DNA of 64,000 nucleotides, taken from Anthostomella pinea (Eukaryota > Ascomycota > Sordariomycetes > Xylariales > Xylariaceae). A program made the translations under genes and the position numbers. Each line of letters begins with the position of its first letter. The stretch's first letter is position 1. The DNA is taken from NCBI GenBank assembly GCA_963556695.1, contig CAUWAG010000003.1, positions 8,804,001-8,868,000 on the forward strand. Reading direction: 5' to 3'. Positions 1-12,600 of the stretch are shown in pieces. The notes beneath the pieces are model-generated. The model saw nothing but the letters and a program-made list of their open reading frames with translations. It was not told the DNA's origin and did not search any database.

Positions 1-59
1 GGAAAAAGGCAGACTTCTTTAAGCAGAAGTAATAGATGCTGAAGTCCATGGCGCTCTCC

Positions 60-780
60 AAGGTTCCGCAACAGCCAGGGCAATTAGACGCGGAAAATGG
101 CTGTATATCTGCCTGGATAATACGTCAGTGGTAGATAGGCTCAATGGGACTCCACCCAAGACATCACAGAACATTTTTCTACGATTCTAAGAACTTGCCA
201 CAGCACACACTCCTGGAGTGACCGTCAAGTGGCTTCCTGGACACAGAGATATTGATAGCAACAAAGCTGCTAACACACTAATAAAAAAGGGTGCCATGCT
301 AGAAACGGACATAACGAACCTTTCTATAATCTCTTAGATAAAAAGAGATCTCAAAAAATAAATAAGAGAGAATTCGATCAATAATAGAAAGACCAATCAG
401 AACCTAGGTATCAAGAAGTATACTTACATGCAGTAACTAAAAGGGACTTTATATATTTTGAAAGGAGCACTCTACACAGACTTATAGCGGCCAGATCTGG
501 ACATAGCGACTTTGCTAGATACCACGAATATTTTGGGCATATAGACTCGAATAACCACTACAACTGCGGTGAGAAGAAAACACCACAATATATTTTCTTT
601 TGTAAAAGGCTTGGGAAAAACTGACTACTGCCCAGGTACTTGCTTAGGACAGCCTGTTTACAATCCTTGGGGGAGAGGAACACAGAATGGGCAAAATTCA
701 TAGAAAAGAGCAAATTCTTCTCATCAATCTGTCCCTGATAAATAACTGTTCTTAAAGGACCAGATGGGATGACCCCAAAG
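60..780 (+). mobile_element. Tad-like non-LTR retrotransposon relic (RNase H and C-terminal zinc motif)
   Basis: This is the decayed 3' part of a LINE open reading frame. Positions about 88-335 read as a ribonuclease H domain: WLYICLDNTS, then a TAA stop, then TVKWLPGHRDIDSNKAAN, which matches the KWxPGHxxIxGNxxAD-type block of Tad1/I-clade RNase H. After a frame change, positions about 474-620 read AARSGHSDFARYHEYFGH followed by HYNCGEKKTPQYIFFC, the CxC-type zinc motif that ends Tad-family ORF2 proteins. Several stops and at least one frameshift show it is dead. The reverse transcriptase should lie to the left, outside the window. Downstream, a CAT-rich run near 930-942 may be what is left of the 3' tail. 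Confidence 0.8.
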
Positions 781-3700
781 TCATACCGCCGCAACAACGG
801 GGATGTGCTCGTGAGCGGGACTGACTGTAATTATTATCTTGATACCTCCACAACCCTGCGATGCAGAGGCTCTGGGAGGCGTGGTTTGCACTACTGAGGA
901 GCGATCCCCCACGTTAAATACAATAATCATCATCATCATATCAACTAGGCTACGTCCAGTCTCATGAGCAGGAACAGCGACGGAGAATACCTTGCAGAAA
1001 ACACATGAGGCAGTGAGGTTGGGGTTCTTCATGGGGTGATTAGACCAGAAGGCCGATGGTAGGCGGTCCGTTTACGGGACTGTCAGCCAGTTCCAGGCCT
1101 ACGCTACGACATCCCCAAGTGAGAGAGGGCAAGGGCAATTTGGAGCGTCGAGGTTGAGTGTTTGAGAAGATATAATTCCTCCTGTGAACCTGCGTAGGTC
1201 ACCATCTGAAGAACATGTGGCTTTGATTCACCATCAGCACTCATAAGGGACGTCTGTAGGTATGGCGACGAGCGCAGAGGTTCCAAGCTTATGAACTATT
1301 GTTACGAGATGTTATCAACGGAGGTCCACGGGGTGGCTAGGCCTAGGAGAGCCGATTCGCCCTCGTAATGTTACATGTCAGTTCTTCGCACTACAGAGTC
1401 TGTGATGATCGAAAGTCGAACATGCGTCACAAAAAAACACCACGAGACACACCAACAGTCATCCAGCATTGTGTCAAGCTCGAATTAGTGACAGTGCTCT
1501 ATGAAGAAAAGCATATGGGTCACGAGTAAGACAGTGTATTTCAGGGGATCACTAAGTTGCCCTCTGGTGCGGATCAGGAGAACTTCTCCCAATGACCCAG
1601 ATGGTGAACCTCAGTGCCTGTGCGTCGACGACATACTAGGTCTGTAATCTACAAGCATACAGGATGGAACAATCCAAGAGACCCCTGGAAATAGGGGCAC
1701 TCAAGGCAAAGTTGGCTCTTCCCTCAAGTATTCAGAACAAAGGACCTTCCTCCCATGCAGACTGGTGTTGCCAGCACCCCTCTGACCGCACTGAACTCAC
1801 CGGGAGGGTTTTACGGCACCACGATCCGCAGTCTAACTGGAGTCACCCTGATCGTCCCATGAATGGGGATGATGGGCCGGACGGTCGTCATGGCGCGCTG
1901 AAAGCTATCAACATACTTCATTCTTGTGTCCACAGTGTTTCCCTTGCCCCGATGACTTTGACTCCTGGTATCCAGATGTACCTCAGAGAAGATGGAACCA
2001 GCCTGCTCGTGCGTTTCATCTAGCTCTCCAGGAGGTCTTAATTTTGGAAGCCCAAGCTGCAGTCAGACCGCAAACCACGAAGTCAATGCCTCGGGCCCGA
2101 GGTCAGTCCCAGATGCTCAACTCCTCACCCAGCCATCGCGAGTCCCAATCGCTTAGATGCGGAGCGACACCAATCGATGCAGCGACAGCTTGCTGACTCA
2201 ACAGTGCCCAGCACTCCCGCGGCCCGCCGTTCCAGCCAGCTGTCACGCAGTGTTTGGACACAGCAGCGCAGCACAGCACAACACCAGGATCCGGAGATGG
2301 TCCCAGATCGGACGAGCAGCAGCTCGGCGAGCACGACGGCAGCGATCTATCAACGGATCGGACCAGCATTGCAGACGGTGAGTGCCGGCGCATGCGGGTC
2401 GCGTCCGCATGGCCCGCCAGCGTAGGGATCTCATCGAATCTCGGCGATGAGATTAGATCCCGCGGTGTAAATGCGACACTGCCTCTCTTGCCGCACGCAG
2501 GGATGGTATATCAGACTGCGTGACACGAAGGGGGTTCGTAGTCCACGAACACCGTGTTCTCGACACCGGACCTCATTGGCGCTCTGGGTTTTTGCCTGCC
2601 CACCACACGGTTCATACCCATAGTTTCCTCAGACGTCAATGCGACGTTTGGATGCCATTGTCGTCGGATGGCGGACGGGACGGATGGCGGACGGGATGGT
2701 ACCATACTGTCTGCAACGACAGTAGGAGCCCGCAGGCCAGCAAGCAGGAGGAGGAGGAGGAGGATAAGGAGGGCGACGGAGTCAGGCACAGTGCAACGTC
2801 GTTACGTCCCGGTAGCTGGATGTCTGGTTGATGGATGTTACACAGCAGAGGGGACAGCCAAGGTTATATAGGCATCTCGATGGTGAACCATGGATGACCA
2901 ACCATGGATGACCCAGAGTCCTACACGATGGCAGCAATGCCTTCACACGTCCGCATCGTGAGGAGAAGATGATACTACCCTGACAGGCTTCCCCTCAGGA
3001 TCAGGATGGCTGCATCACGTAATGCCTAAGGTTGCCGTCTGCGGGGACGACATCCGTTTGGTTGGGCCTATGCCTCAGCAATATGGCATGTGAGATTTAT
3101 TGCGGCTCATTATGAGGAGGAGATTGCGGTGTTTTGGGTTTGGGTGCATGGCGCCCAATGGGATAGATTGCGATATGTTGACGCCGCCGTGCCTGCGGAT
3201 GCGCCCACGCCTGGGTATCCCGATAAAGTGGCACAAATATCGGCACGGCCTTGCACTGTAGATGGACTGCTAGATACGAAACTGGATGCAGGATGCAAGT
3301 AAGAACCGAGTAATAGGCAATAGTCTCCTGCATTGACCGAATGCAGGCCAACGAATCGAGCGTTTCGCACATGCTTTGGCATGTGAAGTCGTTGAAGGCA
3401 ACGGTGACCAACCTAAAGCTTCAGGGCGTCGGAACCGCTTGCCCTGGCATCGGATAATAAGAGCGAATAAAGCCTCCATCTCGACGGTGCATCTCTCCTT
3501 GCGTAAGCGAGACGCAACCGCCTTGTAGCGAACCGGGCGACATAAACTGTAACCTTGAATCCTCGTCTACTTCCAGCCCGGAGCTTTGTGGCCCAGACGA
3601 GAAGCGAAGAGCTGACGTTGGCGATAGTGTCGATATCTAGTGATCCAGACTGCCAGACTTTGCAGATCAAGGCGGGCAGGGGGCCAAGAGACCAGTCCGA

Positions 3701-6700
3701 TATGGCATGTGGCCTGCAGTATCGATTCGACGAGAGTGCGTGTGTGGTTAGTAGAAAATCGATCCCGCGCTTCAGCATCAAGATCCCTGCTGGGAGAGCG
3801 ATGAGCTTCACAACCTGGAAGGCTGTGAGCAGTGTATCGCATCGGGTCCTGATGTCATGACCGTTGCGTCGGACCCCAGACTGTACTGTAAAGCCCCCCT
3901 GGCTGGGGTATGGGGAACTGTGGAGGTCATACTCCGCCTTGATGAGGATTCCGAAGATGGCGAGCCTGGCCTTGATCTACTTTTACCGGTGATGTGAAGT
4001 TGACCGGAATAGGACAGGTTGCAGGCTTTTGTGAGCTTATCAGTCCGCTGTCGTTTTCTGTCGTCAGCATCACGTTCATCCGAGCGCCTGAACACCACGA
4101 GCCCTCGTAACCCTCGTAGCCCTCGTAGCCCTCGTAGCCCTCGAGTGTCAGCAACTGTTCAGGACTCAGAGCCTGCTAGCCCTGGCCACGGAGTATATAT
4201 CCCGATAGAAATCTGCTGGTTTCGTCACATTTCTGGTGCCTATCATCAGGTGCCGCCAAAATGAGGTTGGTTGATGTAATAAAAATCCGATGCTGCTTCT
4301 CCGCGAGCGGACCTGCGGCACCCCCCCTAGTCAGCCTTTCAAGGTTTCGGGTTTCGCCGTCCGGGACGACGACGATGGATCCTAACCGCAATGACATGTG
4401 CTTCAGCTCAGGAGTCAGGACAAAGTTCGCACGCGCGCCGTATCAGCCCTCGGGAACCTCAGCTGGGACAGCGATATCGCACGACTCGGGCAGGTAGACG
4501 TGCTCTTCGTCCGCGAATGACTTCGTCTGACCCTGTACAAGTAAGTAAGAGAAACTGATTGATCCTCTACCCGAAGGTCCATCATTGGTATCCTTGGCAA
4601 CACGCTGTCAATCAAGCAATCAATATCTGACGTCCTCCTGAAGCGAAGATAAGCCGCGAGGCCTTTCCCCACGCTATCTCATAGACCGGTCGAGACGGTG
4701 TCAATGGCCTGGGGTAGCATCGAGGCTGGAGATAGGATGAACCCAACGACGCCGTCCCTGCGCGTGCCTATGGCGCAGGTCGGCGATACGTATCAGCTTA
4801 CGTCGGCCGCCTCCTATCAGGGCCCTGAGCGGGCAAACTCCGGTCCCGAAATAGCATCACGGCGCGGCCACCCCCTGGACGCTTCACACGTGAGATGAGG
4901 TAAGATCAGCATCGCGGGCCAAGCGAGAGCGCAAGTACGTACTTACCTATGGGAATCAGGGGATCCAAATCCTTCCGATCTCACAACCCCTCCTCGCCAA
5001 TCTATCTCGTACGTACCGAGAGCACGTTTCTGCCTGTCTCGCGAGCGCAATGGTATCCGCATTGAGGGGAAGGCTGCAACTCGCTTGGCTGTCGCCCATG
5101 CCTCTCGGTCGTCTCATTGCTCAATGAGCTGCCCTTTTGGCCCTGTACGCTTGCTCGCCTGCGCCCTTGCTTCTTTCCTTGTGCGACTATGACCGGGCAA
5201 TCCATAAACGCCTAAATACGAAGCGAAGCGAATACTCTCAACAGTCTCACACGCCGGTTCTGCAGTCATCATCACCAGCGCAACGTCGCGTTTCAGGCAC
5301 TCTGGCCAGGCGTTCTGTAGATCCCCGGTTGATTCGCAGGAGTAGCGCTCGCAATCTGCATATTTTGCACTCTTTCCAAATTCCCAGAGGCGAAAAGAGA
5401 TCAAGTCGCTGTCCTCGGGTCACTGTGAAACCCGCGGTTCGAGCCCCCGAGAAAACCACGGCTGTGGTTTCCGGTCTCATTCAGACCCATGGTGGGCGAT
5501 CCGGGACGTCCAGCCGAAATACCGTCTGTCAGGGGTCCAAGACTTCGACATTGTGAAGCAAAACTTGCGCCCTTCGCTGCCGATTTCACCTTGGTTATAG
5601 ATCTGAGTCGTTGGGAGGGAGTCGGTTGATTCCCCAACAAGGCTTCCTTACTAAAGTTAGGACACTCTCAAGAGGAGCGTCTTTGGTTTGGTACTCGGAA
5701 ATCCCACGATACAACATAGGAGGATTCGCAGCAGTGTAACGTCGGGACATCCTCTACGCCGGAGCCCCAGCCATCAGACAGCCTGATACGAACAGTACGA
5801 ACAGTACGAACATGTACCAGACTCTCCGTACTGACCTGTATCATCGTCAGCCGAATGCCTTGTACTTCTTATCTAGTGGGTTCCATCGTATTTATTCCCC
5901 ACAGTGCATCGTCATCCTCGTCCGTCAACTTCCTCGTGGCACCCACCCCTGAGTAAAGGGATCTGGGGAAATGCATGTAAGTTCCCTGCAGACATGGGAT
6001 GGGCATGCTTACAGTACGCGAGCTGGCGAGGCAATATCCCCCTTTTTCGCATGTGGAAGGTATCATAGACTCACAGGCGACAGAAGGCGACCGAAAGCTT
6101 TCCTCTCGTGGCTGTAATAAACGCCAGCGATGATCGAAATGGGAATTTGTGGGGTTTGGGTCGTGCGAGTTGGGGTTATCGTCGCATCGGCAAGGTCAGA
6201 CACGGATTCGACTCCGTGGAGTTGGACGCAACCCCCACGCCGCCCTATGGTTACGGAGTGCGCACCCCTGGATGCCCAGCCTGCACAACCCTGTATTAAT
6301 GAGTTGCTGATGAATCCGTCTCCGAAATCCTCATCGTCAGCGGGATATTTGGAATGCACAGTAATAGGACTGCAAGACTATTGAAATCCCACTTGATAGA
6401 TAGGCAGGCGAGCTGGAAGTCTGGACTTTCATCCCATACACTAGATGACGGCAGTGATCTGGGGAGGAATGGCACACGGTCAGATATCTAGACTGAAGTC
6501 GTCACCGCTCGCCGATCGTGATTCCATCCCGTGTGTCTCGCGGTCGAAGAAGGGGTTGCAGTGATCTACGTCCCCCCTTGCCAATGTATTGGACATACAG
6601 GAGGATGTGCCCTTCTCATCCTACTTCAATCGAGTCCGTGTACGCGAGGACGCGAGATCCTCGTCTACTGTGTACATCAACCGAGAAGTGAAGTTGTGTC

Positions 6701-9700
6701 ACGCATATTATGTGGGGGGGGGGAGCCAATTCGGTAATTATTCCATCTCGTCCGCCCGACACCGAGGGCGGGTTACTGGTCATAGGAGTGAAGGCTCATT
6801 AGGCCTGTCGTAAGCTGAGTCTTTGCCATTCGAGGCATCCTGCTCATCGGTCCGGCGTCGAATCAGAACCAATCAAGCTTTCCCGGCCAGCAGGCTTACG
6901 GAAGCCTGCGCGCTCTGTCGCAGGGGTCAGAAGATAGGCGTCCGCCGGGTTGAGCCAGAGCTGGACACCAGAGTCACCGAAAAAAGCGATGGCCATCACC
7001 AAAAAGGCGGCGTGGGTGGACGGATTGGGAATGTATAACATGACCAGGGTTCCCCAGACGACACACCCCTGGCAGCACTGGGGAAGGGAAAGGAAAAGTC
7101 TGGAAGGAGCGGAGCCATCGTCGTTGGTGGTCGACTCGTCACTTTCTTCGTGATAGGTTCTACCTCAGCTCGGCGGCTCATCACTTATCAGTCAGCCAAC
7201 CATCTCTCCTAAACTGGGTACGCCAGCGCTGCCGACAGCCTATTCGTCGTATCTTCGGTCTCGCAGAACTTGCGGAGACCGAGAAAGACGAGTCGCAAGT
7301 GACAGATTTGACAGGATGATATCCGACTGATCAGCCCCGGCTAGGCACACATGTGCGTACGTAAGGTTGTTAGTTGGCGGGCGACCATTGTTGTGACGGA
7401 CATGGCCGCGGGACTGGTTAAACGTACCCTCCTCCTCCGTGCGTCACAAGTTACAACAAAGGAGTTCCCAACATACGCGCACGTATCTGGCCTGGCTCCC
7501 CGTGTCTCCCGCTGGCTCACTTGACTGCCATTGTCCTGCAGCGGGTGGTGGCTTCTCTCAGCCTGCCTGCCTGCCCAGATATGCTGCAGATATCTGACCA
7601 TGATCAGGCGACGTAGCCCAAAAACGAGCTGACCGACGACGACGCCCTTGGCAGCAGAACTGTGCGATGTGACGGCCGCGGCCAGATCCCGCCCCTTATC
7701 GAGCGCGTGTTAGCTGTAATCGCCCGCCGAGCGAGCCGCGCACAGCAGCAGCAGCAGCAGGCGTCCGTTCCCCAATGTTGGGGGTTGCCGTCGAACCATT
7801 CATTTCATCCACCGGTTGCCCACCCTCCGCCCCCGGCCTCCATCCCTCCATAACCAAAGCCTTCGACTAGATGAGCAAACACGACCCCATATTCTTGATC
7901 TCAGGGTAAGGGGTTAGCCGATATATGAGGTGCCACAGGGCTTGGACTTGCCTATTCCCGTAACAGGCACGAGAAGGCAGAGTTCAAACTTGGTCGTCAG
8001 CATCCTTTGGCTATAATGGTCATATATGAGAGGAGACTTGTGACCTACCTTACTATACCTCTATTCTTCCAAACATACATGTACAGTAATGAACCATTGT
8101 TGAAAGTGCTGCGTAACCAGGGTTCGGCCGGCAAGACATGTAACAAGGTGATCCAGGGCAGATTTCCCGTTTCCCGCGACAAGCTGGAGCCCCCGCAAAA
8201 GAAGAGGGCAGGTAGGGGTGGTGCCGTGCTTGTACCCCATTCCCCCCCGTCATCCCCGTCATGCTTTCCTCATGGCGCTAGTAGGATCGTGGAGTATTTC
8301 TAATAACCTTAGGCTCTAGCTCGGGACCGCGAGTCGAGGTCAGTTAAAACGTTTAGGCGGGTGAATAACGTTGGTTTATCATCATGTCATACCTTAGGTA
8401 CGAACCTTACACAGGAGTGGTGGTGTTGGCTCGACACCATCCATCTTGTAGGTTCTCAGTCTTCTCACCAGAGCCCAGGGCAGGCAAGTGATGTAACTTG
8501 TCAGTACGTGTCAGCTGGGGTCTATTTACATGTAGCAGCCAAGCACTTTTCCCAGCGTCACCGCACCACGTCAGCTACCGACCTGAAAATGACTTTATCC
8601 GTATTTCGTTCTATCAGGTCACTGACTCCTTGGCTACTACATATGTGTTACTCATTACGCACCACTTGAGGCTGAGCAGCGAGACCAGCAAGTATGTAGC
8701 TACCTGCCCCCAACAGAAGGAAAAGCGACCCCAACTCGGCAGGCAGGCAGGCAGACAGGCAGCCGGTCCAGGCTCTTCAGTAGGTACGTGTAGTACAGCC
8801 ATCACCAGGTCGCGTCTCGGGAAGAAAGAGATACAAGGCAGGCTGCACAATATCCAAGAAAGACACCGCTTCTTCAGCGCAACATCAAGGGATTGGACCA
8901 CAGCCTCTCGGGGACATTCGGCCGGGCATAGTGGATTTTCTTTCCCTTTCTGTGCTGCTGCTCCCGTGTCGTATCGTAGCGTGTCCTGTCCTGTCATGTC
9001 ATGCCCGCGCGCAGGGCTGACGACGGCTGAGAGGATGGCTGACGCTGTGCCGCCGCCGCCGCCCTGTGCCTGTGGCCTGGGCCCTGCCCTGTGGCCTGTT
9101 CCTGCCTGCTGTCATGTGTCATCTTCAGGCTGTAGCACGGCATTTCGTATGTCTGCCGTATGAGATTGCCTCATTCCTGGGGGGGGTGGTGGCAGTGCCT
9201 TGATGATAGGGGTTCTGCTGCTGCTGCTGCTTCTTCTATGTGGAACCTGAGTGCCGCAGCTAGGTAAAGTAGGTAGACTTGTGGAGGGTTCACCGTACCA
9301 TACGGCAGGTACCGCATCCGGCCAAGAAGAAGAATCCGGCCAAGAATCCGGCCAAGAAGAAGAAGAGAAAGAAAGTTACTTAGCTTGGGTAGAGAAAAAT
9401 AATACATCGTAAATGCGCAGACTGGAGAGACAGAAACAGGCGCCAGCTTTGACAATTGAGCTTGGGACCTCCCGTCCCGCGCAAGATCCCTAAGGTACGC
9501 CCTTACTTACATAAGAGGTGTGGAGGATGCGGGGGGCCTTACCATCCGGGGAACGTATGTACATACCATACCTGCGCAGATAGACGGCCTCACGGACCAG
9601 TAATCACTGGATATATCACCCAGAGATATAGGGTGCAATGTACCATGCACGAACAGTTGCGTGCTCGTACATGCGCAGCTTCTCACCGAATCTCTGCAAG

Positions 9701-10999
9701 TCTACATGCGACGCGACGCCGCATGCAATGCCCGACACCTCACACAGCAGCGCAAGGCCGAGCCATGGTCTGGGGCTGGGGATATCGGTGAGCAGAACGG
9801 GATGGGACCGGCCGCCCGACAGACCAGTCGGACTACAGAGTCAGTCAGTGACTGAATGAAACTTGCCCCAGGTATTTTCCCTTTTTTTATTTTATTATTT
9901 TATTATTTTATAAAAAAACAGAAAGAGAAAAACAGCGGTAACAACAAACTAAATAAGATAACCTGGATGGAGTCTAAGAGGTAGAAGCGCGGTTTTCTTT
10001 TCATTGCCGTGGCCGTGATGTCATCCCGTCTACGAAAAAGTAAAAAAAGCAACTGGGGAAGGGGTGACGCGGGCGAGATCTTATCAAGGTTGAGAATCCG
10101 GGGAACCTTACCTATTGAAAAACTTCAACACCCCGATATAGGTAGGTACGGAGTACATGTAGAGATGTACAGTAGTGAAAAGGAAACGAAGAAAGTTCAA
10201 GCAGCAAATCTATAAGGGAACCTAGGCATTCGGACCTTCGTGGTGAGTAGGTAGTTCAATGATGTATTTCTAGCGTCACGAGAGAGCGGGAGGCGAACCC
10301 TGCCTGGAGAACGGAGATATCTCCGCAAGTGTGTTCCATTATGAATGCTTTCTCTCTATAACCAGATCCATTGTCAAGAAGGTTGCCGCCAAGCCCGAGG
10401 CGCGCCGGAACGCTACCGACTATCGCAACGACAATTGAGGAGCCCAACCCAGTATCAACCCAGTATCAACCCCGTAGCTGGTAGTGGTACCTAGATCAGG
10501 AAATGGAAAAGAGATGGCCGCCCGGCTTTTGGTTCGCCCTATCAGCACCTCCGGCCAAACTTCATAACCCAAGGCCGGAACCGTCCGTAGCCGCTGTCTA
10601 TGAGTTTGAGATGCTGGAGAAAAGTAGTATTGAGTGGGACAATATAAACGAGGTTGGTATTCGCGATTTCGCTCCCGTCGCCCAGGAGAAGCCTGAAGGT
10701 GAGAAGAGGAGGCCTCTGAAAAAGCCTCGTTGTAAAGGAGAAGATCTAGCCGCCGATGAGGGTCTCAAGTCTATAACACGTAAATGGTCCCCGATCTGTA
10801 GTCCAGCTATTCCGGTATTCAGAAGGTCGCTTGCTAAACATAAGCGCCGAGTCGTATTACGGGAGCGGGGATGAACGCCGATGCTCTGACAAGTCGCCAT
10901 GGGAAACGCCCCCCGCCTCTTTCTATATAAACCTCTATGATCCAGTAAAGTCATGATTCATGTCGTGAATGGAATCCAATGATTCGCCGCAGTCGCAAA
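781..10999. other. Long gene-poor intergenic region
   Basis: I find no protein I can recognise over these 10 kb. Open frames are short, occur on both strands and lack familiar motifs. The longest are 8498-9163 (plus, low-complexity) and 10503-10874 (plus, 123 codons, basic). The latter starts with a real ATG and could be a small hypothetical gene, but nothing supports it. Local features are a 9-bp CCCTCGTAG tandem at about 4101-4145, GAACAGTAC repeats at 5785-5812, a hairpin at 7250-7285, CAG repeats at 7742-7760, an AATCCGGCCAAGAA direct repeat at 9317-9365 and an A/T-rich run at 9881-9960. Confidence 0.5.
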
Positions 11000-12259
11000 T
11001 TACATTCGATCCATCAAATCGCCACCCGCAAGACTGCCGCTCGCCGAACTGCGACCGCTGTTGTTATATCCGTCGTTGGCCAGAAGGTCGTGAACCGCAA
11101 CCTTGGGCTGCGGAACAGGCAGTTTTCTGCTGCTGTCGGGCCGGCTGATAATATCTGTCAAAGACATACCCGTGGGCCGAGGACCATTGCTGGACGGCAC
11201 AGATGTTTGTTGTTGTTGCTGCTGGTTTGAGCCTTCCAAGTGCGGCTCCATAGGTGCGAGCGCCGGGGTGTGCTGCGCCAGGGTCAGATTGCGAAGGGTA
11301 GGCAGCTCGATGTTGGCATATGGTCGGAGGCGCGGTGAGTGTGCCGGGGTAGCCAGCGGAGTGTGGTCAGGAGTAGGGGACAGAGAGTCATGGGAGAAGG
11401 TGGGTGATGATGGTGCAGTCGAGTTGGGCGAGTTTGGTCTCGACCGTTTTGAATGGCGGAGAGGATGCGAGTAATGGTCATCCCGGCTGTCATCATTTGA
11501 GTGCGCCCTTGACATGTGGTAGGCCGAGAGTGAAGGCAGATGATTGCGCGAGCTGTGGAGGCTATGGGAGTAGTATGGGTGATGTCTCGCCGAGTTGTGC
11601 TGGAGAGGAGACAGGCTTTCTCGCTCGACCAGGTGAGCAGCATTCGCCAGAATGCCCATGTCGGGATTACCCATACTCCGGCCAAAATATCCAGGATGTG
11701 GCATCGCATATGAAGAGTAAGAATGAGGTGGGGACACATTGGGCGATACCATCGTGGAATTAGGAGCCGACTTGGCGGATCTGGCTCCGGAGGGAGGCAG
11801 CATCATGGACTCGTGTCCCAGGGCGTGGCCCAGAGCGTGGTGATGGGCTGAGTGGCCAGCCTTGTTCCCCCTCCTCGAGTTTGGGTTGTTGTGTATCCTC
11901 GAGTGTCGAGTGAGCTCATCAGAGCGGGAGAACTTCTTGCTGCAACCAGGGAATTGGCAGGCGTGTGGTTTTTCGCCGGTATGAGTCCTGATATGCCTTG
12001 TCTGATGCTCCAGGCGGTGGAAGGCCTTATCGCACAAGGGGCACTTGTATGGTCGTGGCAGTTCGTTGGCGGCCTCGGTCGGTTGACCACCTGGCAGAGG
12101 CCCGTTGGGCCGGATGACGCTGACGGTAGCCATATCAATGTCTCCCTCGGAATCCACGGACTGCCTGGCTATGTCGCTGGGACTTGGTGTTATGTTTGTC
12201 GTCGAAGGCTCGGGATTCAGCAGGTTGGAAAAATCCACCGCTGACTGTGAGCGTTGCAT
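11000..12259 (-). CDS. creA: CreA/Cre1 carbon catabolite repressor (two C2H2 zinc fingers)
   Basis: Nuclear DNA-binding repressor that shuts off genes for alternative carbon sources when glucose is available, homologous to yeast Mig1. The intronless frame gives 419 residues from ATG at 12259; a TTG-initiated extension of five codons is unlikely. The N-terminus [16 protein letters not shown] is the family signature. Finger 1 uses C73, C76, H89 and H93 with RLEHQTR. Finger 2 uses C101, C106, H119 and H123 with RSDELTR. These recognition helices are those of Mig1/CreA and predict binding to SYGGRG. Alternating His/Ala stretches follow ([14 protein letters not shown]), then long Ser/Pro-rich linkers with a Gln run, and a conserved C-terminal block around [18 protein letters not shown]. 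Length and ends fit full-length orthologues, so I consider it intact. Confidence 0.96.
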   Translation of the reverse strand: MQRSQSAVDFSNLLNPEPSTTNITPSPSDIARQSVDSEGDIDMATVSVIRPNGPLPGGQPTEAANELPRPYKCPLCDKAFHRLEHQTRHIRTHTGEKPHACQFPGCSKKFSRSDELTRHSRIHNNPNSRRGNKAGHSAHHHALGHALGHESMMLPPSGARSAKSAPNSTMVSPNVSPPHSYSSYAMPHPGYFGRSMGNPDMGILANAAHLVERESLSPLQHNSARHHPYYSHSLHSSRNHLPSLSAYHMSRAHSNDDSRDDHYSHPLRHSKRSRPNSPNSTAPSSPTFSHDSLSPTPDHTPLATPAHSPRLRPYANIELPTLRNLTLAQHTPALAPMEPHLEGSNQQQQQQTSVPSSNGPRPTGMSLTDIISRPDSSRKLPVPQPKVAVHDLLANDGYNNSGRSSASGSLAGGDLMDRM

Positions 12260-12600
12260 GTGATCGCCGGCCAAGTGGGCACTGTCTTTCCCTTGCTACA
12301 ACGCTCCGGTGGTTGATGACGATGTATGCCGACAGGCCGCCGTCCCGCACGTCTCTCGAGATGCCCTGGTGTATTTGTATGTTGAAGTCCTCGAGGTGTA
12401 AGACGGTTCGTAACAGGTGTCGTTGTCGAGGTTGGCGTGGTCGAGGGCGCTGTGTGGTGTGGTGATATGGGTACAGTTTTCGAAGGGGGAAAGCTTTTGG
12501 GGGGATGGGGGATGGGGTTGCGGTAGGATTTTAAATGAAGTGAGAGGTGTAGTGTTGCGGGCGGGTCGGAAAACTCGTGGAGAGCCCAAACTTTTTCATT
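12260..12600 (-). promoter_or_regulatory. creA 5' leader and proximal promoter, with an upstream ORF
   Basis: On the minus strand the 336 bases directly upstream of the creA start contain no ATG and are rich in C and A (ACCACACCACAC-type runs), as expected of a long fungal 5' UTR. The first upstream ATG, at 12598, opens a 22-codon uORF ending in TAA at 12533-12535. Two SYGGRG-type sequences that CreA itself could bind lie at 12577-12582 (GTGGAG) and 12617-12622 (CTGGGG). They are short motifs and could be chance. The start of transcription is not visible. Confidence 0.4.

Noticed and set aside
5426..5460. B-box-like GGTTCGAGCCCCCGA
   Set aside because: No tRNA fold around it.
6170..6240. tRNA-like sequence with CACGGATTCGACTCCGTG
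   Set aside because: Only a T-arm-like hairpin is present; no acceptor stem, D arm or anticodon arm can be drawn.
8498..9163. Plus-strand frame of 221 codons
   Set aside because: Low-complexity content from GGCAG and CCGCC repeats, no recognisable domain, and a frame of similar quality on the opposite strand.
11103..11763. Plus-strand frames inside creA
   Set aside because: Antisense shadows of the creA coding sequence.
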